This document shows positions 18,373 through 28,998 of a stretch of 31,476 bases of DNA, in pieces. Source of the DNA: Paraglomus occultum (taxonomy: Eukaryota; Glomeromycota; Glomeromycetes; Paraglomerales; Paraglomeraceae); contig CAJVPJ010000264.1 of assembly GCA_910592205.1 (NCBI GenBank), positions 1 to 31,476 of the forward strand. The letters are read 5' to 3'. How positions within the stretch are numbered: the stretch's first letter is position 1; the number at the start of each line of letters is the position of its first letter. The translations under genes and the position numbers were made by a program. Below the pieces are notes generated by a model that made no database searches, was not told the DNA's origin, and was given only the letters and a program-made list of their open reading frames with translations.

Positions 18373-21199
18373 CTACGCTCTAATATTCAGTTTTTGGGTA
18401 CAATTCAACAGCACTTTCTTTATTTTCTTTTTTATTCTTTGATAATTACCAACATTGAATTGTGTTTTGATGTTCCCTTGTTCAGCAGATTTTTGGTACC
18501 ATTCAATTGCCTTCTTTTTATCTTTTTCTACTCCAATCCCATTTCGATAACAGTAACCAAGACAATGTTGTGCAATGGCATGTCCTTGTTCAGCAGCTTT
18601 TTGATACCATTCAGCAGCCTTTTGTTTATTTTTCCCTACTCCAGTCCCATACTGATAACACACACCAAGACTACATTGTGCTCTGATGTCCCCTTGTTCA
18701 GCAGCTTTTTGATACCATTTAACTGCTTTCAGTTCATCTTTCCCTATTCCAGTTCCAAAATAATAACATGCACCAAGATTGAATTGAGCATTAACATTTC
18801 CTTGTTCAGAAGCTTTTTGATACCATTCAACTGCTTTCTGTTCATCTTTTTCTACTCCAATTCCATACTGGTAACTTACACCAACATTATATTGGGCAGT
18901 AACATATCCTTGTTCAGAAGCTTTTTGATACCATTCAACTGCCTTCTGTTCATCTTTCCCTACTCCAGTTCCAAGATAATAACATGCACCAAGATTGAAT
19001 TGAGCATTAACATTTCCTTGTTCAGCAGCTTTTTGATACCATTCAACTGCTTTTTGCTCATCTTTCTCTATTCCAGTTCCATACTGATAACATACACCAA
19101 TATTATATTGTGCAATAGCATATTCTTGTTCAGCAGCTTTCTTATACCATTCAACTGCTTTTTGTTCATCTTTCCCCACTCCAGTTCCATACTGATAACA
19201 TTCACCAAGATCACATTGTGCTGTGATATCCCCTTGTTCAGCAGCCTTTTGATACCATTCAGTTGCTTTTTGTACATTTTCCTCTACTCCAATTCCATAC
19301 TGGTAACTTACACCAACATTATATTGGGCAGTAACATACCCTTGTTCAGCAGCTTTTTGATACCATTCAACTGCCTTCTGTTCATCTTTCCCTACTCCAG
19401 TTCCAAGATAATAACACACACCAAGACTAGATTGTGCTCTGATGTCCCCTTGTTCAGCAGCTTTTTGATACCATTCAACTGCTTTTTGTTCATCTTTTTC
19501 TATTCCAGTTCCACACTGATAACATACACCAAGATTATTTTGTGCAATAGCATATCCTTGTTCAGCAGCTTTTTGATACCATTCAACTGCCTTATGTTTA
19601 TCTTTTCCTATTCCAATTCCATACTGATAACATACACCAAGTTTACATTGTGCTGTGATATCCCCTTGTTTAGCAGCTTTTTGGTATAACTCAACAGCCT
19701 TTTGTTTATCTTTGTCTACTCCAGTTCCTGTCATGTAACAAAAAGCAAGACTGCAATTTGCCATGGTGTAACCAATTGTTGCTGACAGTTGATACCAATG
19801 AATTGTTTGAGCAAAATCTTTTTGAACTATTATTCCATGGTTATAAAAAAATCCAATTAGCCAACAACACTGCCCACAATTTTTATGAGATTTGATTCTG
19901 GTAAATGTTTCATAGCACAAATAATTATTGTTCTTCAGCCAATCCTTAATTGAATAGGCAATTTCATTTTCAGATATTCCTTGCAATAAGTTTTTGTTAT
20001 AAATATTTAACAACCCATCAGGAAATGCATGTTCATGTGTTTTGTTTTCTAATTCCACTTCTAAATCTTCTATTTGCTTCATTATTTTTAATTTATCATA
20101 GATTTGTTCACAAAAAGGCCGTTTCTCAGGATCATCATCCCAGCATTGTGAATATAGTTCAATGTACTGTACTGGTGTGCCTGCAGCTGGTAAATCACGA
20201 CCACCGTTTAATCTGTAGACTTGAATATCGTTGTATGCCAAGAGTCCATTACATGGATGTTGTCTGCTAGAAAGTTCCCACAATATCACCCCAAAGCTAA
20301 ATATATCTGATTTCTTATCTCGTTTATAACGTCCGCCATCAAAGCATCTGGGGTCAAGATATGCACAGTTTCCATTATGATGTGAATAGCTTTTTTGGCT
20401 TACCATTACATCAGATAAACCAAAATCTGTTATTTTGGCCTTGCCTGCATGTATCAAGACATTGCTGGAAGACTTGAACATTGATATGATGTTAATATTA
20501 AATATATTAGAGTTTCCTGGTTGATTGAATGTGAACCATTTAGCTTACCAAGTCTTTGTGTAGAATGCCCAACTTGTGAAGATATCCTAGTCCATTACTG
20601 ATATCAATACCAAATTGATATCTTATTTGCCAATCTAATTCATGATTTTTTAAGTAAATTTTTAATGAACCACTATCAGCAAACTCAAAAATCATTAAAT
20701 GCCGTTCATGTGTATCCATTGGTTCTGCAAGCAAAAAACCAATTAGCATAGCATTACGTATTTACTGGATAAAGGTGCTGTATTAGTATGACTACACTTC
20801 TTGCACAAAAGCACATATACAAACCTCTGCTCACTCCAAGAAACCGAATAATATTTGGATGGTCATCAACTTTCCGATGAATTTTAAGCTTATAGCATTG
20901 TTAGTATTGTTAGCTTGTGTCAGTATATAGAAACATTTGTAATAATGTCAGCCGTTCTGTTATCAGATACCAACCTCTTTGACAAAGTCATCCATCTCAT
21001 CATTCTGATAATGTTCCGAGGCAAGAAATTTGTATGCAACGACTATTCCAGACACCTTCACTCTTGCTTTAAAGACTATTCCATATCCACCGTAACCAAT
21101 GCATTGTTTATCAGTCAAATCGTCGAAAGAATAAAATCGAATACTTTCATCCTGCAGGTTCTTTGCTAGCCATTCCATATTCAGAGATGTCCTGATCAT
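18373..21199 (-). CDS. Protein kinase with about 13 Sel1 repeats
   Basis: Four exons, 21199-20975, 20888-20825, 20724-20549 and 20472-18373, sum to 855 codons (854 aa) with consistent phases. The kinase domain (about 30-300) has the glycine loop IGYGGYGIV (34-42), Lys57 in VAYK, an intact catalytic loop HKDLSSSN (152-159), DFG (171-173), and DIFSFGVILWELSS. Class: tyrosine-kinase-like Ser/Thr kinase. After a linker (MKQIEDLEVELENK) come about 13 full 36-residue Sel1 repeats (consensus GxxxAQxxLGVCYQYGTGV, then KDEQKAVEWYQKAAEQ) and one partial repeat. These form an alpha-solenoid that binds proteins. The tail after the last repeat is Lys-rich. The start at 21199 is the first in-frame ATG after a stop; Met8 is an alternative. 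The first donor (GTTGGT) is weak but gives the family junction VKE-LKIH. This kinase-Sel1 fusion is typical of arbuscular mycorrhizal fungi. Substrate unknown. Confidence 0.9.
18430..19820 (-). repeat. 108-bp tandem repeats coding for Sel1 units
   Basis: Thirteen or so head-to-tail 108-bp units within exon 4 of the kinase-Sel1 gene. Several non-adjacent units are nearly identical: units beginning YVTAQYNVG occur twice and units beginning NVNAQFNLGA occur twice. This points to duplication of multi-unit blocks or recent homogenisation. Confidence 0.9.
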
Positions 21200-22095
21200 T
21201 TCGTCAGAGATCTTGTTGCATTTTTATGTACGTATCACAATGCAACGCTTTAGTATGAGAAATCAAAACTAAGCAAGTGAGAATGTTGGTTTTGGTCACA
21301 TATTAATGATAACTAATATGGATTTGAGACTTTGTTTGTTGTACGAGCGATGCGATGGTCAAAATCATCCATCGCGTTGCACAATTGATTAAGCTCTCAA
21401 CGCCGTAAACTAAGTTCAGCACACATCGAAACTAGAGATTATTCGGAGAGCAGTCAGGGCGCGCCCACCAGGTGGACATCAAATCAGCACTAACTGAATA
21501 AGTGGTAGAAACAAAAGTGTTAGAACGTGTGTGCATCATATTCTTCGATAATCAATAACATTATATGCAGGGGGGAGATTTCATCATCTTGTGTTTATAA
21601 TCAGATGCTGATCAAGTCATTGCGTGTACTACAAACTTTACAGTGATAGTAACATTCCAAATCTCTTGGCATTTATCTACTTATATTTACTTGAACAACA
21701 GTTGCCTTGGTCCACTTTGCTAATGTTAATGATCGTTTAAACTAATTATGGGGCAAACGGACCGACGACAATGTATGACCGTAAGCTTAAATAAACCTCT
21801 CTGCATAAATCAATGTTTGTAATTAGCATCTATTGTGTCAATTTTAAACTTTTTTTTTGTGATGGGTAAATCAGCAAATATAAATGCTCCGCTGATGTCA
21901 TGGACGCAACTACCTGGCTGGCTGTTTGCATTTTGTACTAGCAACAAATTGTCATGTACAATGCTGAAGCTAAACAATGTCAGCTTCACTGCATATAAAA
22001 TAGGTGACGTACGAGTTGCTTAGAACAAAACGGTATTTTGTTTATTGATAAATCTATTCACATATCAAATGAAATCCACACAAATGCCTGCCAAG
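21200..22095. other. Intergenic region between divergent genes
   Basis: About 0.9 kb holding the 5' side of the kinase-Sel1 gene (minus) and of secreted-protein copy A (plus). Nothing specific is recognised. A 62-codon frame at 21835-22023 has no features. Confidence 0.4.
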
Positions 22096-23083
22096 ATGCA
22101 AAATATTGTTAAAAGTATTTTATTCATATTCCTTTCTTTGGTAAGTTTAAAATGATAAGAGAGTTTGGTTTTGTCTTGCTCAACTGTTTAATCTTATTAC
22201 TATGTTAGGCGATTACGGCAAATGCTGATTTCATATCGGGCGACATTCACTTAGATCCTGTACACTCATGGTAATATATGACATAAATCGTTAACTCGTT
22301 GCATATGTGCTTGTGCATCACACTCGATACCTCAAGGATTAAAATTATATATTTGGAATAACTTGTCAACTTTAAAAAGGTGGATGTGTACTTCACAAAC
22401 CAATTATCTCAGTAAGTATAAGTTTAAAAATAAAAATTTAATGCCTAATCAGTTCAATCTAATAATAGCTGTCTACACTAATACAGCTTATATCGTAAAC
22501 GCATCAAGTGAAGCGCTTTTTACGACATCAAACTTCGGTGCCTATATAGCCGGAGCTGGCAAACCGAATAGTCCTTGCACAGGCGGAGTGATCTCCCAAG
22601 TTTTATCTTCGACGGATCTTCAACAGTTTCTTGACCCAACTGCAGTCAACTATAACGTTACTCTACCGTATTCGTCATGGTTAGTAAGAGATGCAAGAAT
22701 TTTTGCGGAATCAAACATTTGTAGATAATTACGACAATATCATGCACCGAGAATATTCTAACGCCACTGTTTCAAATTAACTTAACGTTTTACATTTCTA
22801 AATAAGCTCCGACTGTGTACAAACCTGCAACCAAACTAAACCTCAAGTTCCATTAGACACTTGGTGCCTTGTTGTGAGCAATCCAAATAAAGTAAACGGT
22901 ATCTATGCCAGCGTCAAAATTGAATCTTCAGCACCGGCCACAACTACAACCTCGAGCCCGACAAGTACTCATAATGCTGGATTACGCTTATCGTCACAAT
23001 TTCAGATTCCTTTTCTGCAGGTAACGGTGGCATTATTTTTCTCTCTGGCTTGTGTGGCTTATTGGGAGTTCAATGCCATGTAG
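22096..23083 (+). CDS. Predicted secreted Ser/Thr-linker surface protein, copy A (intact)
   Basis: Five exons: 22096-22140, 22209-22270, 22380-22411, 22487-22679 and 22807-23083. All are GT-AG, phases match, and the sum is 203 codons (202 aa). The start at 22096 aligns with copy B; in-frame ATGs at 22069 and 22084 are alternatives. The N-terminus MQNIVKSILFIFLSLAITAN is a good signal peptide. The middle domain has VNAS.., TTSNFGAYIAGAGKPNSPC and VLSSTDLQQFLDP. It is followed by a Cys-containing segment CSDCVQTCNQTK and WCLVVSNPNKVNGIYASVKI, a Thr/Ser-rich linker, and a C-terminal hydrophobic segment PFLQVTVALFFSLACVAYW. That layout suggests a cell-wall or membrane protein, either GPI-anchored or with one TM helix. 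Family not recognised. It is the only fully intact member of the array and could be a cell-surface or effector-type protein; role unknown. Confidence 0.8.
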
Positions 23084-23939
23084 ATAGTGCAAAAACAACA
23101 AATGGATGCAAGTTGTAATTGTTTAAAACGATTGTTTCTGTACAAATAGATAAGTAACTAAATGAAGAACTTTTGATGCCTAAATTATATATATCCAGCT
23201 AATTATTTGAAAGTGCAAAATTAGTATAACATTTCTTGAATAAATATTTACAACAAAGGTATCAGAACGCTAGAGACCTTTTAACTATTAGAATCAAAAT
23301 GTAAAACCACTTTTTCCCCGATATTTTCACGTTGTATTACTGCGTATTTACTAATAATGGGGGAAAGTATCCGAATTATATATCGATCTATATTGCGTGC
23401 ATGCAGGAGATCGAGTTTCATTCGCTGCAGATGTACGGATATATACGTATGTGCCTCGTCATTCAAAGAATTACAAAGCATTTTGTGATGAAAAAAATAA
23501 TTGTTTCTAGTTCTGCATTCAGGAGCCACAAAATTAAATAATATTACATTAATATTAAAATTTTATATCGTAATTCAATCTTAGAACAACATTTGTCTTT
23601 GTTCTGTTTGACTATTGTTAATCCAAATCAAGCATTTTTGTATAATCTATGCGACATCTACACCGTTACGCAAACTAATATTTGGTATGTTAAAACGATT
23701 GTTCCGCCTTCTTTTACTTTGCATATAATCTGGTATTTGATTGGCAAATATAAAACGTCCCTTGCTAAATCTCACCTGACTCATATTCTGTTGTACAATC
23801 GTTACTTATATAAAAAGCAAAACTAAAGCTGCTACATGGACAACGTTTCTCGACTGCACACATATAATGGGAACGTATGAAAACTGGTTTTTTGCTAATT
23901 GATTATTTGTTTATATACTCAAGTAAAACCCAGCCGAAT

Positions 23940-24952
23940 ATGGAGAATATAATTAACTTTATTTTATTCGTATTGATAATTCCTTTGGTAACTAAGTCAA
24001 AAAGGATAAAAGAGTTGAATTTTCGTTCAATCGTTTAATACTGTTATTACATTTAGATAACTACAGTAGATGCTCAATCACTATCGGGAAACATCTTCTT
24101 GAGCCCTGTACAGGCATGGTAAGATGGGAATAAAACATGGCTAAAGTACAAACTCGTTGCATTTTTTCTGTAGATTGTATGCATCACACTCAAGTCTAAA
24201 AAATCGTAATTACTATTACACCTTTTTAACTTAATCACTTATCATAACAATTTCAAAAGGTATACGTGTAATCAAGCTAGTTATCTTAGTAAGTATAGTC
24301 GAATAATTTAATCTTAAATTGTTAAATTCATATGCTCAACAAATTTCCTTTGCTACGAAAACATAGCTTTTATTGTAAACGCAACAAACCAGCCGCTCAC
24401 TACGACGGCAAACTTTGGTACTATTGCAAATAGAGCTACCTTTCCATTATATCAAGTAGCCTGCCCAACCGGAGCGCTGATTGCGCAAGTTTTATCTCCG
24501 TCGGATCTTCAAGTTTCCTTAATCCAAATTCAACCAGACATAACGATACTATACCGTCTATGTCATGGTAAGTGAAAAAGCGAGAAATTGATAATTTGTT
24601 GTAGAATAGTTTATGTTCGGAGTAATATTCCGATGTGCATAAATACATTGACTAATCAATCATATTATTCACACATTATTTTTCTCTAATGGTAAGTTAT
24701 GACTACTGCGTGCAAGTCTGCGACTTGACTCATCCCACCACTCCACCTCCGTTAGGTAATTGGTGTCTTGTTGTGAGCAATGGTAATTATGTGGACAGCG
24801 TCTATGCCAGCATCCAAATCGGGCTTTCTGGGCCCATTGAGCCCACTACAACTTCGACAACAACAAGCACAATCTCAAGTAGTACTTCTGCTACGTCCAC
24901 TCCTAATACTATAACTACGGTTGTGGTCAATGTCCCAATTTCATGTAGATAG
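23940..24952 (+). pseudogene. Predicted secreted protein, copy B (frameshift, tail deleted)
   Basis: Exons 23940-23987, 24057-24118, 24260-24288, 24367-24567 and 24697-24952, matching copy D closely. The ATG and signal peptide (MENIINFILFVLIIPL, then TTVDAQS) are intact. Exon 4 is 201 nt against 202 in D. One base is missing just after the TDLQ-equivalent codons (near 24513), which shifts the frame. Exon 5 lacks about 85 nt that in D encode the hydrophobic C-terminal segment, so the protein would end soon after the Thr-rich linker with VPISCR. Either lesion alone would alter the product: the first destroys the domain, the second turns an anchored protein into a soluble one. If the missing base were an assembly error, B would be a soluble secreted form. 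Confidence 0.7.
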
Positions 24953-25708
24953 TAATAGGACACAAAAATTAATCTTAATTGTTAAATTTAAGTTATTATT
25001 GTTTAAACCAAATTTTGTATAATCAGTAATAAGCAATAATAATAAATAAGAGTTTTTGAGAAATTAAATTTGTCGTAAAGTCTATTAATTATGCCTATTA
25101 TTGTAGCGCAAAATTATAATTAAAACTATTGTTTTACGCAAAGACCGTTGATAAACATAAACGTTACCCCCAATGTTATCTGAATATGTTAATCAAATAC
25201 AACACAAGTGTTATTCTACAGTAGTAGATACAGTTTTTACGTCTTCCGGACAGGGCTAACTTCGCGTATTCAACCAGTTTATTGTCTATGCTTCGAGATT
25301 ATGCTAATTAAGTAAGACAAGCTGATAATATTATAACTAGTATACCATTATATATTTATCAAGCTCATAACCAATGACATCACATAAAAATTACATAACT
25401 CAAATAAGTGAAGGCAGCAAAATGAGTAATGACGTCAAAATCTTATACAGCCCGCATACTACATTCCAACAGTTGCGTTTGTCAACGATTACACATTGTA
25501 TGTAAGGAATATCTCAAAATATCTACAATCACGTCAGACCCATCAAAATTGCTATATGCAGTACTTGCAAATTTAGTCCAAATTACTTGTGACATACACA
25601 AAAAGGCAATGTAGTTCAAAATTTTTACCTGTGAGAGAATTGAATGTGCATGAAAATAGACCCGTGATGACGCAAGCATATACGATGACGTATTCCTTCC
25701 TAAATTTC

Positions 25709-26273
25709 TGTGGAACCCGTCAGTGCTACCAGGACCTGAATTCTAACGGTGGTACTAAAATTTACAGTCGCACTAGAAGCGGTTGCACTAGAAGCGGTCG
25801 TACTAATTTTAGGGATTGTCGCACTAGAAGCAGCAGAATACGATAGCAAGAGAGAATAGTGATAAATTTAGGGAATAGTAATTAGCAATTAGCCATCCGA
25901 TGCTAAAAATAGATTAATTAGTCAGTCCAAAAGATATAAAAGCAGCGTAAGATAGACTTAGCATCGGTGTGTTCTTAGTGCTCCCAGTGATTTCAGTATT
26001 CAATTCAGAATTTATCCGTGTGTTCCCTACGATATTTCTTATCGAAGACGTTCGATACCCCTTTTATATTTTTATTCTTGTTAATAAACGAGTATCCATT
26101 TACTCTGAAACGATAATTCTTTCCCTGAATATTTCGTTATATTTTTAAAGCATTAATCCGTATAACGGCAAGATCGGTTGTAATACTTGTCTCGCAATCG
26201 ATCGAGTGGCATTAGGATAATTAATTATTATTTCGCAGCGCGCATTATTTTCTAATTAAGACCCCAACTTACA
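25709..26273 (+). mobile_element. LTR-like insertion (putative solo LTR) in unit 1 only
   Basis: About 0.85 kb (roughly 25690-26516) of unit 1 is absent from the matching place in unit 2, where GAAAATAG runs almost directly into CCGAATTACAATATTTT. Within it, 25709-26273 begins TGTGG and ends TTACA, as LTRs do. It contains a TATA-type promoter (GATATAAAAGCAGCG near 25930), a possible poly(A) signal AATAAA near 26082, and short direct repeats of GCACTAGAAGCGGT near 25770-25830. Exact target-site duplications were not found, and no gag or pol is present, so the borders and the solo-LTR reading are tentative. Confidence 0.45.
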
Positions 26274-26836
26274 GACAACCGAACTAATCCACCGGTAGAG
26301 AGTAATTTTTGTTCTCGAGAATAATTAATTATCTAGAATTAGTGTGTGCTACACGTACAGGGATACGTCAGCACTGAAAAGCCTAGTTTAAAGGTCACTA
26401 ACTGTTTGTTACGATTTAGCTATCGCTGAGGTGAGCCACACTCCTACGACGGCGCAGCTAGATCCCAAACCGAGACAGTAGTTACCCGCTCTCCCGTGAC
26501 TATTGCCTCGACATACCCCGAATTACAATATTTTATTATAATACTATCCGGAACAAACGTTACATACACCGCAGCCCATAACTTTATCATCTTCAACTTT
26601 TGAACAAAGAAGTCGATTATACAAATCAATAATACAAGGTGCTAATTTCTAAAAATTACTTTAACACAATGCAAACCTCTCAACCATCAAAATGACATAA
26701 ACATCTGACAATAAGAACTCAAAAGACTCCCTCAAGTCAATTAGAGACGAACTTTGATTAATCACAGAAAAATACGCCCCCATATCCGACCCCAAAACCA
26801 AATTATTCCAATTTAGGGGAAATTTTCCAACCTAAC
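26274..26836. other. Remainder of the insertion and end of unit 1
   Basis: The sequence to about 26516 is also missing from unit 2 and has no recognisable coding content. From about 26517 the sequence resumes homology with unit 2 (30825-31160). The 61-codon minus frame at 26444-26629 spans that border and is not a gene. Confidence 0.4.
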
Positions 26837-27804
26837 TTTGTTACCAAGTTTTTATTTGTATTCTTTTCTTTGGTAAGCAAGTTTAAAAACGATAAAAAAA
26901 TTGGGTTTTGTCTTGTTCAACTGTTAACTTCGCTATTATATCAGACAAGCACGGCAAATGTTCATTTCATATCGGGCAACATTACTTAAATCCGTGGTAA
27001 GATATGACATAAATTGTTAACTTGTTGCATTTGTTCTTGTGCATCACACACGATATCTCGAAGATTAAAATTATATATTTGGAATAACTTGTCAACTTCA
27101 AAAAAGGTGGGTATGTACCTCACAAATCAATTATTCTCAGTAAGGAAGTTTAAAGATAAAAATAATGTCTAAGCACTTTAATCTAATAATAGCAAATATC
27201 TTCCTTTGCTACACTAATACAGCTTATAGCATCAAGTCAAGCTATTTTACGACATCAAACTTCGGTGCTTATATAGCCGGAGCTGGCAAACCGAATAGTC
27301 TTTGCATAAGCAGAGTGATTTTCCAAGTTTTATCTTCGACGGATCTTCAACAATTTCTTGACCCCAGCTGCAGCTATACCGTATTTAATTCATCATGGTT
27401 AGTAAGATATGCAAGAATTTTTGCGGAATCAAACATTTGTAGACAATATCATGCACTGAGAATATTCTACACGCAGTTATTATTACTGTTTCAAATTAAC
27501 TTAACATTTTACATTTCTAATAAGCTCTGACTGCTGTGTACAAATCTGCAACCAAACTAAACCTCAAGTTCCATTAGATACTTGGTGTCTTGTTGTGAGC
27601 AATCCAAATAAAGTAAACGGTATCTATGCCAGCGTCAAAATTGAATCTTCAGCCCGGCCACAACTACAACTTCGAGCGCGACATGTACTCTTAATGCTGG
27701 ATTACGCTTATTGTCACAAATTCCAGATTCCTTTTCTGCAGGTAATAGTGGCAATGTCTTTCTCTCTGGCTTGTGTGGCTTATTGGGAGTTTAATGCCAT
27801 GTAA
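26837..27804 (+). pseudogene. Predicted secreted protein, copy C (no start, frameshifts)
   Basis: The counterpart of copy A. The exon-1 remnant ends at 26872, and exons 26945-26996, 27107-27139, 27223-27397 and 27525-27804 follow. The duplication junction removed the start codon: no ATG precedes the signal-peptide remnant FLFVFFSL. Exon 2 is 10 nt shorter than in A and runs into TAA. Exon 3 has one extra base. Exon 4 is open and close to A (TTSNFGAYIAGAGKPNS). In exon 5 a one-base loss rewrites the Thr/Ser linker into RPQLQLRARHVLLML before a later insertion restores the frame for the hydrophobic tail. It is clearly dead as a full-length gene. Confidence 0.8.
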
Positions 27805-27944
27805 ATAATGCAAAAACAACGAATGAATGTAAGTTGTAATTGTTCAAAACGATTGCTTGTGTACAAATAAATAAGTAAATAGATGAAAAACTTTTGATGC
27901 TTAAATTATATAATCCAGCTTAATTATTTGAAAGTGCTAAATTA

Positions 27945-28205
27945 ATTATGAATACTATAACTATTGATAACCGTTGTCTTTTCAATGTTTATTTGAAAGA
28001 GTTGAATGAAATAACAACAAACCCCATTAAATACGTAGCGCCTTTTCTGGAAGAGATGCAACCTTTTGCGGGATTGGTTTTTGATAGTGTGCACGCATTC
28101 AGTAACTTTATTATTTATCAAATTACTTGTTAGCAAACAATGCTAGTTGATAAACATTTAGCCTCGTAATTATGCTGATTCAAACACTTATATGTACTTT
28201 GGAAA
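27945..28205 (+). other. About 250 bp specific to unit 2, with a 61-codon open frame
   Basis: Absent from the matching spacer of unit 1 (near 23222). It carries an ORF 27948-28133 starting MNTITIDNRCLFNVYLKELN that ends in a normal stop; the opposite strand is also open over the same interval. No motif is recognised. It may be a small insertion or a stretch lost from unit 1. Confidence 0.3.
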
Positions 28206-28998
28206 GAATCACATGTCTTGAATAAATGACCTACAACAAAAGTTAACGCTAGACCTTTTAACTATTAGAACCAAGATGAAAACTACTTTCTCATATTTCG
28301 CGCTGTATTACAGCGTATTTACTAATAATGACGGGGAAAGTAACCGAATTATTAATTATAAGAAGTCGATCGATCTGTATTGCGTGCATGCAGGAGATCG
28401 AGTTTGATTCGCTGGCATATACTACAAATGTGCGGGTATACGTGTATATACGTATGTGCCTTGTAATTCAAAGAACTAGAAAGCATTCTGTGATTAAAAA
28501 AAATCGATTCTAGTTTCGCATTAGGAGCTACAAAAAACTTGGAAAATTAAGTAATTTTACATTATTAATATTAAAATTTTATATCTTTAATTTAATCTTA
28601 GAACAACGGCTGTTTTTGTTCTGTCTGCCATTGTTGATCTAAATGTGATATCTGAATAAATAAACACCGTTACGCAAGCCAATATTTGGCGTTTAAACGA
28701 TTGTTATAAATTGTTCAAATATATACATCGTGTATACGCCTTTTTTTACTTTGCATAGAATTTGGTATTGATCGGCGATACAGAACGGAACGCCCCTTGC
28801 TAAATCTCATCTGACTCATAAGGCCAATTCGCAATCTGTTGTATCATCGTTACTTATATAAAGAAAGCAAAACTAAAGCTGCTACATAGACAACGTTTCT
28901 CGACCGCAATATAATAGGAAACGTATGAGCTGCATAAAACGAACGGTTTTTTGCTATTGATAAATTTGTTTATATCTCAAATAAAACCCCAGCTGAAT

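Larger units (their letters stand above)
22110..26836 (+). repeat. Tandem segmental duplication, unit 1 (copies A and B plus flanks)
   Basis: Unit 1 (about 4.7 kb) and unit 2 (26837-31160) align from inside exon 1 of copies A and C through the A-B/C-D spacers, copies B and D, and the downstream spacer. The latter ends in both with TTAGAGAC, a GATTAATCACA stretch and CCGACCCCAAAACCAAAT. The junction at about 26836 joins the end of unit 1 to sequence equivalent to the interior of exon 1 of copy A, as expected for an unequal tandem duplication. The spacers 23084-23939 and 24953-25708 hold no further gene. Divergence is substantial, with many indels, so the duplication is not recent. Confidence 0.8.

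Noticed and set aside
18364-19689. 441-codon open frame on the plus strand across the Sel1 region
   Set aside because: It is the antisense mirror of the 108-bp repeats. A repeat unit without antisense stops stays open for the whole array. The minus-strand reading has clear kinase and Sel1 motifs and splice sites.
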